Below are positions 1 to 6,224 of a DNA stretch of 10,548 nt, piece after piece. Source of the DNA: an uncultured Bacilli bacterium (GTDB lineage: Bacteria > Bacillota_I > Bacilli_A > RFN20 > CAG-449). The position numbers were made by a program, and so were the translations under genes. Positions within the stretch are counted from its first letter, which is position 1. Each line of letters starts with the position of its first letter. A model generated the notes under the pieces. The model worked only from the letters and a program-made list of their open reading frames with translations, made no database searches and had not been told where the DNA came from. The DNA lies in assembly GCA_947593895.1 (NCBI GenBank), contig CANQDY010000038.1, positions 1-10,548 of the forward strand, written 5' to 3'.

Positions 1-769
1 TCATATATATCCGTACTGTCTCTAATGTTAGATGCCTTATTAATCTTAACGATAAGTCTAGCCCGGTATCGGCTACAACTGAATTACTGTTAGTATTTTT
101 ATAAATCGATAAGAGAGCTTCATCATTAATGATGGAGCAATATTTCGGCAAATAATAATTCTTTTGGATATCAATATTTTTTATCTCAAGCTTGTCAATT
201 GAATAACTAAAACTCCATTTATCGTTAATAGGACAATACACTTTTATATTTCCACCTACATATTGATCTCTAAGATGAGCACAATATGCAAACACATAGC
301 TTTTTAATAGATCTGGTAGTGGAATCTTTTGAACATAGTCAGAATATACTCCATGAAACCAATCGTTGATTGTACTATCTTTAAGAAGTTCATGATATAC
401 GTTGTTAGCGTTCTTGCTTAGATCATAAAAGCGTCTAATACATTCATTTAAATATATATAGTTAACTTGATTGACAATTACTTTGATCCAGTCGATTTTT
501 TGAGTGATTAAATATTGATAATTAATTACATCATATTGAGTTAAACCGACAATTATTGATGTCTTACCCGCACCTTGTTTACCATCAACTGAAACAACAT
601 AACTTAAGTTATTGCAAACAAAGTAATAACTATATTCACATTCCTCAACATATTTAAGTCGCTTTCTTTCATCAATTAAGCATTTAGATTTATAGACAAT
701 CAAGTAAATAAAAGGAGTTGTCACAGCAAAGAAACAAATAATAGAAATAATAATAATGAAAAATTGCAT
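1..769 (-). CDS. Membrane-anchored P-loop ATPase, Zot/pI-like (3' end beyond window)
   Basis: The first 256 residues are visible; the gene runs off the left edge. ATG at 769 follows AAAAGGAGTG at a good distance, 14 bases after the stop of the 99-residue gene, so it is the last visible gene of the operon. Residues 3-26 form one hydrophobic segment. Walker A is GKQGAGKTS (63-71) and a Walker B-like IINDEA has its acidic pair at D216/E217, followed by LRLIRH about a dozen residues later. The P-loop, a DEA Walker B and a following Arg-His pair recall the Zot/pI family, the inner-membrane ATPases that drive filamentous phage assembly and export. Here the anchor is N-terminal and the Walker A to B distance (about 145 residues) looks long for Zot, so the match is distant. 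A conjugation or secretion ATPase is the alternative. NTP binding is secure; the family is inferred from motifs and gene order. Confidence 0.7.
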   Translation of the reverse strand, partial: MQFFIIIISIICFFAVTTPFIYLIVYKSKCLIDERKRLKYVEECEYSYYFVCNNLSYVVSVDGKQGAGKTSIIVGLTQYDVINYQYLITQKIDWIKVIVNQVNYIYLNECIRRFYDLSKNANNVYHELLKDSTINDWFHGVYSDYVQKIPLPDLLKSYVFAYCAHLRDQYVGGNIKVYCPINDKWSFSYSIDKLEIKNIDIQKNYYLPKYCSIINDEALLSIYKNTNSNSVVADTGLDLSLRLIRHLTLETVRIYM

Positions 770-783
770 ATAACACTCCTTTT

Positions 784-1083
784 TTAATAAGTTGAATAAT
801 CAATAGTTGGTACAACATTGAATTGACTCTCTTTTAACCTTTTTCTTTTTAGAACTCGTGAGGGATAACCTAATATAAAAGTTATCCCTTTAATAATTGC
901 TTTCATTGGGAGAACTAATAAGTGAATAAATAACCATTTAAAGTCATGAATAAGTGAAAGGAATAGTTCACGCACACTCTTATATAATAGTAAAAAAACA
1001 ATTAATCCGAGTAATAACCATCTGGTTTCACTAGTAAGAAACCATTCAAACCAAATTAGAATTTTTTCGAAATTATCGAGCAT
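784..1083 (-). CDS. Small hydrophobic membrane protein (99 aa), pVI-like by position
   Basis: The ATG at 1083 gives 99 residues and has GAAGGAA just upstream. A GTG at 1164 would extend the frame to 126 residues but would overlap most of the better supported 54-residue gene, so I chose the internal ATG. Hydrophobic stretches lie at about 21-35 (WLLLGLIVFLLLY) and 48-72, followed by a basic patch (RVLKRKRLK) and a polar tail ending in DYSTY. It overlaps the upstream gene by 11 bases, suggesting translational coupling, and is followed 14 bases later by the ATPase. In filamentous phages a hydrophobic minor coat protein of about 110 residues (pVI) sits just before the pI ATPase gene. Equivalence to pVI rests on position, size and hydrophobicity only. 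Confidence 0.7.
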   Translation of the reverse strand: MLDNFEKILIWFEWFLTSETRWLLLGLIVFLLLYKSVRELFLSLIHDFKWLFIHLLVLPMKAIIKGITFILGYPSRVLKRKRLKESQFNVVPTIDYSTY

Positions 1084-1237
1084 AATTCCTTCGTTTATAG
1101 AGTCTTCTAAAATTTCTTTTATTTTTTGGAATAAAAATTTTGTAAATAAAATTCCATGTTGCACCTATTATATTGATTATAAAGATAAAGATGTTTTTTC
1201 CAAAACAAACAAGCTTATGAAATAAATCAAAGATCAT
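1073..1237 (-). CDS. 54-residue one-TM protein with strongly basic C-terminus; coat protein candidate
   Basis: Small gene in the gap after the 583-residue gene. ATG at 1237 follows AAAGGTGG with 8 bases between, and the stop overlaps the start of the next gene by 11 bases. Residues 10-32 are hydrophobic (VCFGKNIFIFIINIIG...). Residues 33-54 carry many Lys/Arg (PKNKRNFRRLYKRRNYAR) and no acidic residue. A short N-terminus, a single membrane helix and a positive tail are the architecture of the filamentous phage major coat protein, whose basic end faces the packaged DNA. No signal peptide precedes it, and coat proteins are normally cleaved, so it could equally be a minor coat or assembly protein. 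Its IYKIFIPKNKR resembles the C-terminal FKFLFIPKDRR of the 462-residue protein. Confidence 0.6.
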   Translation of the reverse strand: MIFDLFHKLVCFGKNIFIFIINIIGATWNFIYKIFIPKNKRNFRRLYKRRNYAR

Positions 1238-1255
1238 ACTCTCAACCACCTTTTA

Positions 1256-3007
1256 TTAGTGAAAAATCTTATTCCAGATATTTTTAAAGAATCGTCCAAT
1301 TGGAGCGAAAACTTTTTCGTAGATCATTATGAAAAAGTCACAGATTTTATCCCATAAGTTCTTTTTCTCAACTTTGATATTTCCAGAATCATCGATTACT
1401 TCAATTGTCTTTTCAGATTCAAATTGCTTTCCACTTGCATATTTGACTAATACTTTTACATTATAACTCCCTGCTTTATTTGGTGATTCAAAATAATCAG
1501 CAGCTGACATCTGAACAATTGAATAATCATTGGTAATCTCACCAGATTGAATCATTAGATTAATAATATCTTGTTGAGTTAATGTAACTGAAGCATCGAC
1601 AAAAATTAATGACTTATCGACATACCAAACTGGGGCGATATCATCGATAACATCGATTGTAAGTAATTTAACTCCAACATTATTTGATTTATCTTTTGCA
1701 CCAATTTTAATAGTGTATTTACCTTTTCTGTCACCATTTCCAGTATAATTATCTTCTACAACATAAACAGAACAAACACCATCGTATTCATCGTTAGCGC
1801 TGAATTGTTTAAGAATCTCTTCAGTAGTTAATGTGACTGATGTTCTTTTGGTAATAGTTTCTGGACCAGTAATTACTGGAGCCTTTTTATCTTCAATTAT
1901 AACGCTTACTTGTTTAACAGATTTATTTCCTGAAGAATCAGTAGCGTTTACATTAATTGAATAAGTACCAATAGAATTAGTCTTATCAAAAATATTAGTT
2001 GAAAAAGTTGTTGTCAATTTAATAGATGAATCAACATTGTCAGTAACTGAATAATTTAATAAGAATGAATCTTCTGAAATTAATTCATCATACGAATATC
2101 TCATAGTTTCTGGACCAGTAATTACTGGAGCAGTGACATCTTTAACATTAATAGTGACTGTTAAATAAGTTTTATTGCCTGATGTGTCAGAAGCCTCAAA
2201 TTTAACGATATGAGCTCCTAATTCTTTTTCGTGACCGGTATAGTTATCTTCAACAATTTTAATCGAAGAAGATACATCACCATCAGTTTCGTCGTAAGCT
2301 GTCAATTTACTTTTAATTGTAGCAACTGAAATTGGTGAATCAACATTTGTAAAATAACTTAAATTAGACCCGCTTATTAATGGACCTTGAGTATCTTTCT
2401 TTCCCTCGAGATAGGACGATGCATTAACAGATTTAAAATTCTTAGTATTTAAAGCAAATAGATAGTATTCATTTTTAATGCCGGAATAAGTATATTCAAC
2501 ATCGATTAATGCTATATTACCTGTATAATTCATTGCATCTAAGTCTTGGAAAAAGAAATAATGATATGTTTGATCATTAAGAATAAAAGTACCTGGATCT
2601 GATTGTGAATAAGTAATATAACTTTTATCATCTTTGACTAAATTCTCTTGTGATTCATTGTCTAATATAATAAATCCACCACCTAGACAATCTTCCCAAG
2701 ATTGTGAATTAACATTAGCGTTAGTAATGAATAACATTCCTTCTTCCTGTGTTGCGTATTCCTCATAATAAGAATCTATGTTAAATCTTATAAATCCATT
2801 TTTCACAACGCTAGTAACAACATCAGAAGGTTTTAATAAATTATTATGGCTAGTTTCTGGAAATGAGTGTGCATCTCCTAGATCATCGTTAAATACAACA
2901 CGTTTAATTTGATTAAGTGATCTATTATCTAAAGTGACGTTAGATTTGATTGTTCCACAAGTTAATAACATTAATGGAACAAACAATAATAATTTTTTAT
3001 TTTTCAT
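1256..3007 (-). CDS. Secreted protein with four tandem Ig-like (DUF5011-type) repeats
   Basis: 583 residues, starting at the ATG at 3007 after AAAGGA. Residues 1-20 form a Sec signal peptide (KNKK, then a hydrophobic core). The LLTC at 14-17 is only a poor lipobox, so a lipoprotein is possible but not favoured. Residues 40-200 are a unique domain, rich in Tyr, Asp and Asn. Four repeats follow at about 205-290, 291-374, 375-456 and 457-540. Each has a beta-sandwich pattern with recurring APVITGPET (293, 376), SDTSGNK/TDSSGNK and EDNYTG (253, 418), typical of bacterial extracellular Ig-like DUF5011/HYR-type modules. Residues 548-583 form an aromatic, amphipathic C-terminal tail (LWDKICDFFIMIYEKVF...) that may anchor it. 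Such repeats usually build a stalk carrying a binding head. Its place before two small hydrophobic genes and the ATPase suggests an adsorption protein (pIII-like) or surface adhesin. Confidence 0.8.
   Translation of the reverse strand: MKNKKLLLFVPLMLLTCGTIKSNVTLDNRSLNQIKRVVFNDDLGDAHSFPETSHNNLLKPSDVVTSVVKNGFIRFNIDSYYEEYATQEEGMLFITNANVNSQSWEDCLGGGFIILDNESQENLVKDDKSYITYSQSDPGTFILNDQTYHYFFFQDLDAMNYTGNIALIDVEYTYSGIKNEYYLFALNTKNFKSVNASSYLEGKKDTQGPLISGSNLSYFTNVDSPISVATIKSKLTAYDETDGDVSSSIKIVEDNYTGHEKELGAHIVKFEASDTSGNKTYLTVTINVKDVTAPVITGPETMRYSYDELISEDSFLLNYSVTDNVDSSIKLTTTFSTNIFDKTNSIGTYSINVNATDSSGNKSVKQVSVIIEDKKAPVITGPETITKRTSVTLTTEEILKQFSANDEYDGVCSVYVVEDNYTGNGDRKGKYTIKIGAKDKSNNVGVKLLTIDVIDDIAPVWYVDKSLIFVDASVTLTQQDIINLMIQSGEITNDYSIVQMSAADYFESPNKAGSYNVKVLVKYASGKQFESEKTIEVIDDSGNIKVEKKNLWDKICDFFIMIYEKVFAPIGRFFKNIWNKIFH
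1854..1882. repeat. 29-bp exact repeat, copy 1, within Ig-repeat gene
   Basis: The plus strand reads ATAGTTTCTGGACCAGTAATTACTGGAGC here and again, identically, at 2103-2131, 249 bases (83 codons) away. It encodes the inter-domain motif APVITGPET. Identity at DNA level, not only in protein, suggests recent module duplication or gene conversion. It contains the 14-bp palindrome CCAGTAATTACTGG. Confidence 0.9.
2103..2131. repeat. 29-bp exact repeat, copy 2, within Ig-repeat gene
   Basis: Second identical copy of the sequence at 1854-1882. The distance is a whole number of codons and one Ig-module long, so recombination between the copies would remove or add exactly one domain in frame. Confidence 0.9.
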
Positions 3008-3046
3008 TTTTTTATCCTTTCTTTTATTTTGAAAAGATACCCGATT
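3000..3046 (-). repeat. 47-bp identical leader repeat, copy 1 (before the 583-residue gene)
   Basis: This stretch contains the start codon and SD of the 583-residue gene and the spacer behind them. It is identical to 4105-4151 in front of the 351-residue gene. On the minus strand it begins AATCGGGTATCTTTTC, continues AAAATAAAAGAAAGGAT and ends at the ATG plus a few A residues. The two genes thus share the same ribosome binding region and possibly an mRNA structure or processing site. Confidence 0.95.
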
Positions 3047-3056
3047 TTTTTAATTA

Positions 3057-4112
3057 TTAGAAATCAATATTGCTAATATCTGGAGTTAAACTATCCACTC
3101 CAACTTTTTTTCCGCTATAATCAAAAGACAATGGAAATTGAATTAACCCTCCAAAATTTGTATTAAGAATATGATTACCTTTATCATTACCATTATTGTA
3201 ATATACATCTGAATTAAATGATAATGAAACATAACTTTCTGTTATACTATAATTTGATTCTTCAACTAAAATTGAATGATATAAATTATCACTTGATAAA
3301 TTCCAAATAGCTTCAGATAATCCAGAAAAATCATCATTTTTCTTACCCTTTAAATAATCATCTAATAATTTTTTATAATAATCACTAACTAAATTTTTAT
3401 ATTGTTCAGGAAAAGAATCAACATTGTAATAAACTTCATCTAATGTAACATTTACGTCTTCAAGCAAAAAATTGAATGTTTGATCTTTGGTAAATTTAGT
3501 ATAAGTTACATCAAAACAATTAGTAATTAAATCACTCAGTCTTATTGACATATTATCAAATTGATATTCTGAATCACCTGAAGCGTTAAATCCAGAACCA
3601 AAATAAATTCTATAATTATCTTCAGACTTAGAATTAAAAGACTTTAATTTCTTGACATAATTAAGAGTAATTATAGATTTTACACTTAAATTATCATCTG
3701 AAACTACAGTTACATTAATTACCTTATCAAAATCGGCTTTACAAGTAATTGAAATAGTTTGTTTGCTTTCATCAGAATCCAATGTAACAATTGATGAACA
3801 ATCGTTTCCATCTATATATTTTGCTGATAAAGTAACACTTTTATTAGTTGCATTTGCTGGTTCAATTTTATAATCAAATGTTTTTGTAACAGAACCATCA
3901 TGATTCGTTACTGTATTTAATTTCTTAATAGTTATTCCTTGATTAATAATTGACACTTCTTCATCATCTGGAATAGTCTCAATTGATTCTGACTTACTAT
4001 TAATAATGTAATTTCCTCCGATATAACAACCGCCACCAATTATCATCAATGATAAAACGGCAATTGTTATTTTTTCTGTTCGATTTTTTCTTTTTTTGTA
4101 TTTTTTTTTCAT
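3057..4112 (-). CDS. Membrane-anchored extracellular protein with N-terminal Ig-like domain
   Basis: 351 residues from the ATG at 4112, whose SD (GAAAGGAT) lies in the 47-bp leader shared with the next gene. The N-terminus is very basic (KKKYKKRKNR), then residues 15-37 form a membrane segment (ITIAVLSLMIIGGGCYIGG), giving a signal-anchor with the rest outside. An acidic linker (SESIETIPDDEEVS) precedes residues 60-155, which resemble a bacterial Ig-like (Big_2-type) fold with the telltale YKIEPANATNKSVTLSA. The remaining 200 residues are rich in Ser, Asn, Asp and Tyr and unrecognised. No catalytic motif is visible. It lies between the 243-residue cytoplasmic protein and the Ig-repeat protein and is probably a partner of the latter in a surface or virion structure. 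The Ig assignment is moderate; the overall function is unknown. Confidence 0.75.
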   Translation of the reverse strand: MKKKYKKRKNRTEKITIAVLSLMIIGGGCYIGGNYIINSKSESIETIPDDEEVSIINQGITIKKLNTVTNHDGSVTKTFDYKIEPANATNKSVTLSAKYIDGNDCSSIVTLDSDESKQTISITCKADFDKVINVTVVSDDNLSVKSIITLNYVKKLKSFNSKSEDNYRIYFGSGFNASGDSEYQFDNMSIRLSDLITNCFDVTYTKFTKDQTFNFLLEDVNVTLDEVYYNVDSFPEQYKNLVSDYYKKLLDDYLKGKKNDDFSGLSEAIWNLSSDNLYHSILVEESNYSITESYVSLSFNSDVYYNNGNDKGNHILNTNFGGLIQFPLSFDYSGKKVGVDSLTPDISNIDF

Positions 4113-4151
4113 TTTTTTATCCTTTCTTTTATTTTGAAAAGATACCCGATT
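4105..4151 (-). repeat. 47-bp identical leader repeat, copy 2 (before the 351-residue gene)
   Basis: Identical to 3000-3046. It spans the SD and start of the 351-residue gene and ends 2 bases from the stop of the 243-residue gene at 4154. The core AATCGGGTAT also occurs, on the other strand, at 8396-8405 in the right-hand operon's promoter region. Confidence 0.95.
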
Positions 4152-4153
4152 AA

Positions 4154-4885
4154 TTAATTGTCAATTTCAGAATTATATAACTCAAAGAAGTTCTTAGGAA
4201 CGTTAACTGACTTTTCTTGGTCAGCTAAATAAAGATTAAATCCTCTTCCTGAGAAATAACCAATTTTCTTTTCTTCACATTCTTTACGAGTTTTAACAGA
4301 GGCTAAATCAATTAATATTCGTTCGCTACCTGAGATGTAATCGAAAATAATTAACTTTCTAGAACTATTACATGGTAATAAAACTTGAATCGCTAAGTAT
4401 GATTTATCTTCCGATAAGCTTTCTTCTGAATAGCCTTTAACGAATCGAACACGAACTGGGAATGTGATAATTGGATCTTCGGATGAGAAACCACAATCTA
4501 ATATTAATCTGTTATATGTATTTTCATTGAACGAATCAGAACTCATTCGATGTTTTAAAGGTGTAGAAATTTGAACTTCCATCGAATAAAAGATATTTTT
4601 TGATTTAGAAACACTCTTAGTGATGGTACACATGCAAGGAATGAATTGATCAACCTTAACTTTCATCGATCTATCATCATTGATTGATATTAAATCTTCG
4701 AAAGTGTAATCTTTTACTTTTTCTAAAATTTCTTTATTTGGAATTAATTTATCCAATAATGAGTCTTGTTGCTTGAAAAACTCAACTTTTTGAATTTTGT
4801 TTTCTGCATTATCAGCATTTTTAGCATTTGCTGGTTTATTTTCTACGTTTGCTGTATTTGGTTTATTTTGTTTGTTTTCTGACAT
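4154..4885 (-). CDS. Cytoplasmic 243-residue protein of unknown function
   Basis: The ATG at 4885 follows AAGGAAAAGGAG. There is no signal peptide or membrane segment. Residues 1-32 are a low-complexity Asn/Lys/Ala tail (SENKQNKPNTANVENKP...), likely disordered. From 40 on it looks like a compact domain with alternating strands (MKVKVDQFIPCMCTITKSV, NIFYSMEVQIS, ITFPVRVRFVKGYS, YLAIQVLLPC, KLIIFDYI, ERILIDLAS). A mostly beta protein with a charged flexible tail, placed just before the structural genes, would suit the single-stranded DNA-binding (pV-like) protein of a filamentous phage, but I see no OB-fold signature that settles it. No HUH or other Rep motif is present. I do not recognise the family. 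Confidence 0.7.
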   Translation of the reverse strand: MSENKQNKPNTANVENKPANAKNADNAENKIQKVEFFKQQDSLLDKLIPNKEILEKVKDYTFEDLISINDDRSMKVKVDQFIPCMCTITKSVSKSKNIFYSMEVQISTPLKHRMSSDSFNENTYNRLILDCGFSSEDPIITFPVRVRFVKGYSEESLSEDKSYLAIQVLLPCNSSRKLIIFDYISGSERILIDLASVKTRKECEEKKIGYFSGRGFNLYLADQEKSVNVPKNFFELYNSEIDN

Positions 4886-4932
4886 AATTTTTTTCTCCTT
4901 TTCCTTAAAACAATAAATAACTAACTAAATGA

Positions 4933-4965
4933 TTAATAATAACGGGGGATTTTCTTCTTAAACAT
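4933..4965 (-). CDS. Possible 10-residue peptide (MFKKKIPRYY)
   Basis: In the gap between the 76- and 243-residue genes an AGAAAGGA site precedes an ATG with about 8 bases between, followed by ten codons and TAA. The product would be short and basic. Without conservation data it could be chance, a leader peptide, or a spacer that keeps ribosomes on the mRNA up to the next gene. Confidence 0.3.
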   Translation of the reverse strand: MFKKKIPRYY

Positions 4966-4991
4966 TTTTCTTTCCTTTCTAAGATCAAATC

Positions 4992-5222
4992 TTAATTAGC
5001 AGAAGTCTTTATCATTTTCTTGACTTGTTTTTTGCATTTTTTAGTGGATGGATAAGAATTGACTAATTCCTTAACATCAGACTTAAGCTTCTTCTTTTCA
5101 TCTTTTAAAATGGTCTTATTTTTTGAAATCGTATCTTCGAGTTTTTGGATCTTCAAATTACGACTTCTGATTTCTTCGGCTTTAACCGCACGATTTAATG
5201 GACTTTCGTTTTTAGTTTTCAT
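4992..5222 (-). CDS. Small basic coiled-coil protein (76 aa)
   Basis: The ATG at 5222 follows AAAGGAG and overlaps the 3' end of the preceding gene by 11 bases, so the two are probably coupled. Residues 12-52 form a charged helical stretch with heptad-like Ile/Leu spacing (LKIQKLEDTISKNKTILKDE...), suggesting a coiled coil. The C-terminus is Lys-rich (KKCKKQVKKMIKTS). No Cys pair, HTH or membrane segment is seen. It may be a nucleic-acid-associated or scaffold-like accessory protein; the family is not recognised. Confidence 0.65.
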   Translation of the reverse strand: MKTKNESPLNRAVKAEEIRSRNLKIQKLEDTISKNKTILKDEKKKLKSDVKELVNSYPSTKKCKKQVKKMIKTSAN

Positions 5223-5520
5223 TTATTCTCCTTTCTTTAGGCGTTAGGTATGTTTTTAATAAACACAAGCAACTAGTTGATACTGCATCGATTATTTCGT
5301 CTTTAACCAAAGCGATTGATCTAGTTTTAGAACAAGCTTTGCGAAGTGTATTAACTGCGCCTATGATGCGAACTCTTGTATATGAATCAATTCCTAATTC
5401 TTCTTCCAGAACTTTATCTAACTGTTTATTTGCTTGTTGAATCTTGCTTTCTGTCTTCTTTCCGTTCCTTAATTCTTGTAAGATCTCTTCTTTAATTAGT
5501 TGTCTTTCTGCATCTGTCAT
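5212..5520 (-). CDS. Small helical protein (102 aa), first gene of the left-hand operon
   Basis: I start at the ATG at 5520, which has TTAAGGAGA about 9 bases upstream. The same frame could be read from 5556, but that would put the start inside the operator repeats and lacks an SD. The protein is nearly all helix and charged: DAERQLIKEEILQELRNGKK at the N-terminus, then QQANKQLDKVLEEELG, then YTRVRIIGAVNTLRKACSK and a hydrophobic helix with AVSTSCLCLL. The second half faintly recalls ORF6C-like phage regulator domains (a Tyr-x-x-Val/Ile start, then a basic helix), but too weakly to name it. As the first gene after a heavily controlled promoter it is a candidate early regulatory or DNA-handling protein. 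Confidence 0.7.
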   Translation of the reverse strand: MTDAERQLIKEEILQELRNGKKTESKIQQANKQLDKVLEEELGIDSYTRVRIIGAVNTLRKACSKTRSIALVKDEIIDAVSTSCLCLLKTYLTPKERRINEN

Positions 5521-5537
5521 TTGTTTTTGTCTCCTTA

Positions 5538-5615
5538 ATGTACACACTATGTACACATAAATAATAACACTTGCTTTTTACATAAATCAAGAAAATGTGT
5601 ACATTTTGTGTATAT
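5538..5615. promoter_or_regulatory. Symmetrical four-box operator between divergent genes
   Basis: ATGTACACA occurs at 5538-5546 and 5549-5557. Its reverse complement TGTGTACAT is at 5596-5604, with the near-copy TGTGTATAT at 5607-5615. Each pair repeats every 11 bp, one helical turn, and the whole array is symmetric about 5576/5577. Boxes repeated on one helical face are typical of RHH repressors binding cooperatively, and an RHH gene starts at 5662. Each outer pair lies close to one of the two divergent promoters. Confidence 0.75.
5553..5588 (-). promoter_or_regulatory. Promoter of the left-hand operon
   Basis: On the minus strand TTGATT is followed after about 17 bases by TTATTAT, and the transcript would start within or next to the ATGTACACA boxes. 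Repressor bound there would block initiation. A divergent plus-strand candidate for the RHH gene is TTTACA (5577-5582), 17 bases, TACATT (5600-5605), which overlaps the TGTGTACAT boxes. These are consensus matches, not measured starts. Confidence 0.5.
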
Positions 5616-5661
5616 ACAATTTGTTCACTTTTTTTTATGATTAAACAAAGAGGTATTATTT

Positions 5662-5829
5662 ATGACAAATAAGGTTTCTGTTACAACTAGATATACGGAT
5701 GATTTATTACAAAAAACTAAGATTATAGCACAGAAAGAACATAGATCTTGGAATAATTTAATTGAAATTGCTGTGGAACAATTTGTTTCTGATTGGGAAA
5801 AGAAAAACGGTAAAATTAATCTTGAGTAG
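5662..5829 (+). CDS. Ribbon-helix-helix (Arc/CopG-type) DNA-binding protein, 55 aa
   Basis: The ATG at 5662 follows AAAGAGGT at 7 bases. The protein has the RHH layout: a short beta strand (KVSVTTRYTDD, about 4-14), a helix (LLQKTKIIAQKEHRS), then a second helix (WNNLIEIAVEQFVSDWEKK). RHH proteins dimerise through the strands, which enter the DNA major groove. It is likely a repressor of itself and of the 102-residue gene across the four-box operator immediately upstream. It is the only plus-strand gene in this stretch of the element. Its 3' end overlaps the convergent minus-strand RHH gene by 14 bases. An antitoxin role is possible, but no toxin is adjacent on its strand. Confidence 0.8.
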   Translation: MTNKVSVTTRYTDDLLQKTKIIAQKEHRSWNNLIEIAVEQFVSDWEKKNGKINLE

Positions 5830-5977
5830 TCTTTTTTCTTCCTGCATCAATCATTAATAGAACATAAGAATTGAACGAGCATCCGATTTTTTCGGATTCT
5901 TTTTTTATTTCATTTAATAAATTTTCTGGGAAACGTATTGTATAAGGTATTTGATTTATATTTTGATTATCTTTCAT
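5816..5977 (-). CDS. Second ribbon-helix-helix (Arc-like) protein, 53 aa
   Basis: The ATG at 5977 follows GAAAGGAG at 6 bases, just after the stop of the 60-residue gene, so it is the last gene of the right-hand operon. A strand IPYTIRFPENL (10-20) leads into helix LNEIKKESEKIG and a second helix FNSYVLLMIDAGRKK. The strand-P-E-x-L and second-helix spacing fit Arc/MetJ-type DNA-binding proteins. Its sequence differs clearly from the converging RHH protein, so the pair is not a recent duplication. A role as co-repressor or antagonist at the 5538-5615 operator is inference. Confidence 0.75.
   Translation of the reverse strand: MKDNQNINQIPYTIRFPENLLNEIKKESEKIGCSFNSYVLLMIDAGRKKTTQD
5881..5906 (+). 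terminator. Intrinsic terminator of the plus-strand RHH gene
   Basis: ATCCGA, 5-base T loop, TCGGAT, then TCTTTTTTT. It lies 51 bases after the RHH stop but inside the coding region of the minus-strand RHH gene, so it also limits antisense reading into the right-hand operon. Confidence 0.75.
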
Positions 5978-5989
5978 ATAAACTCCTTT

Positions 5990-6172
5990 CTAGATTCTAA
6001 CCAATCCTTGAATAGTTGCGTTTTCTGATGCGCAAATTGAAAGATTGTAAGATATACACGGGTAATATTTGATTTTTCCATCTTTTGCGACCACTCCAAG
6101 AGCTTTCTTAGATGGGGTTAAAAAGATTCTATTTGCGTTTCTAATGGTTTCTCTTCGTATAAATTTTGGCAT
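5990..6172 (-). CDS. Hypothetical small protein (60 aa)
   Basis: The ATG at 6172 has CAAGGAGA 12 bases upstream, a somewhat long spacing. The protein opens basic (PKFIRRETIRNANRIF) and continues with LTPSKKALGVVAKDGKIKYYPCISYN, which reads like two or three beta strands, and ends IQGLVRI. Two cysteines (39 and 47) are present but do not form a zinc motif. It has no membrane segment or signal. It lies between the 189-residue gene and the RHH gene, with a 113-base gap upstream. The family is not recognised. Confidence 0.6.
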   Translation of the reverse strand: MPKFIRRETIRNANRIFLTPSKKALGVVAKDGKIKYYPCISYNLSICASENATIQGLVRI

Positions 6173-6224
6173 AATTTTAAATTTCTCCTTGACACATAAC
6201 TTTTTTTCTTATATATTTTTAATC

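Noticed and set aside
1084..1164. GTG-initiated extension of the 99-residue protein to 126 residues
   Set aside because: It would overlap the 54-residue gene by about 90 bases in another frame; the internal ATG has an SD-like site and fits coupling.
1854..2131. CRISPR-like spaced repeats
   Set aside because: Only two copies, in coding sequence, one protein module apart.
4154..4885. Replication initiator
   Set aside because: No HUH, Rep_trans or primase motif could be seen; a Rep gene, if present, lies outside the window.
5059..5247. Plus-strand open frame of 62 codons
   Set aside because: Lies opposite two minus-strand genes with good SDs; its Phe/Ser-rich product is what the complement of Lys-rich coding sequence gives.
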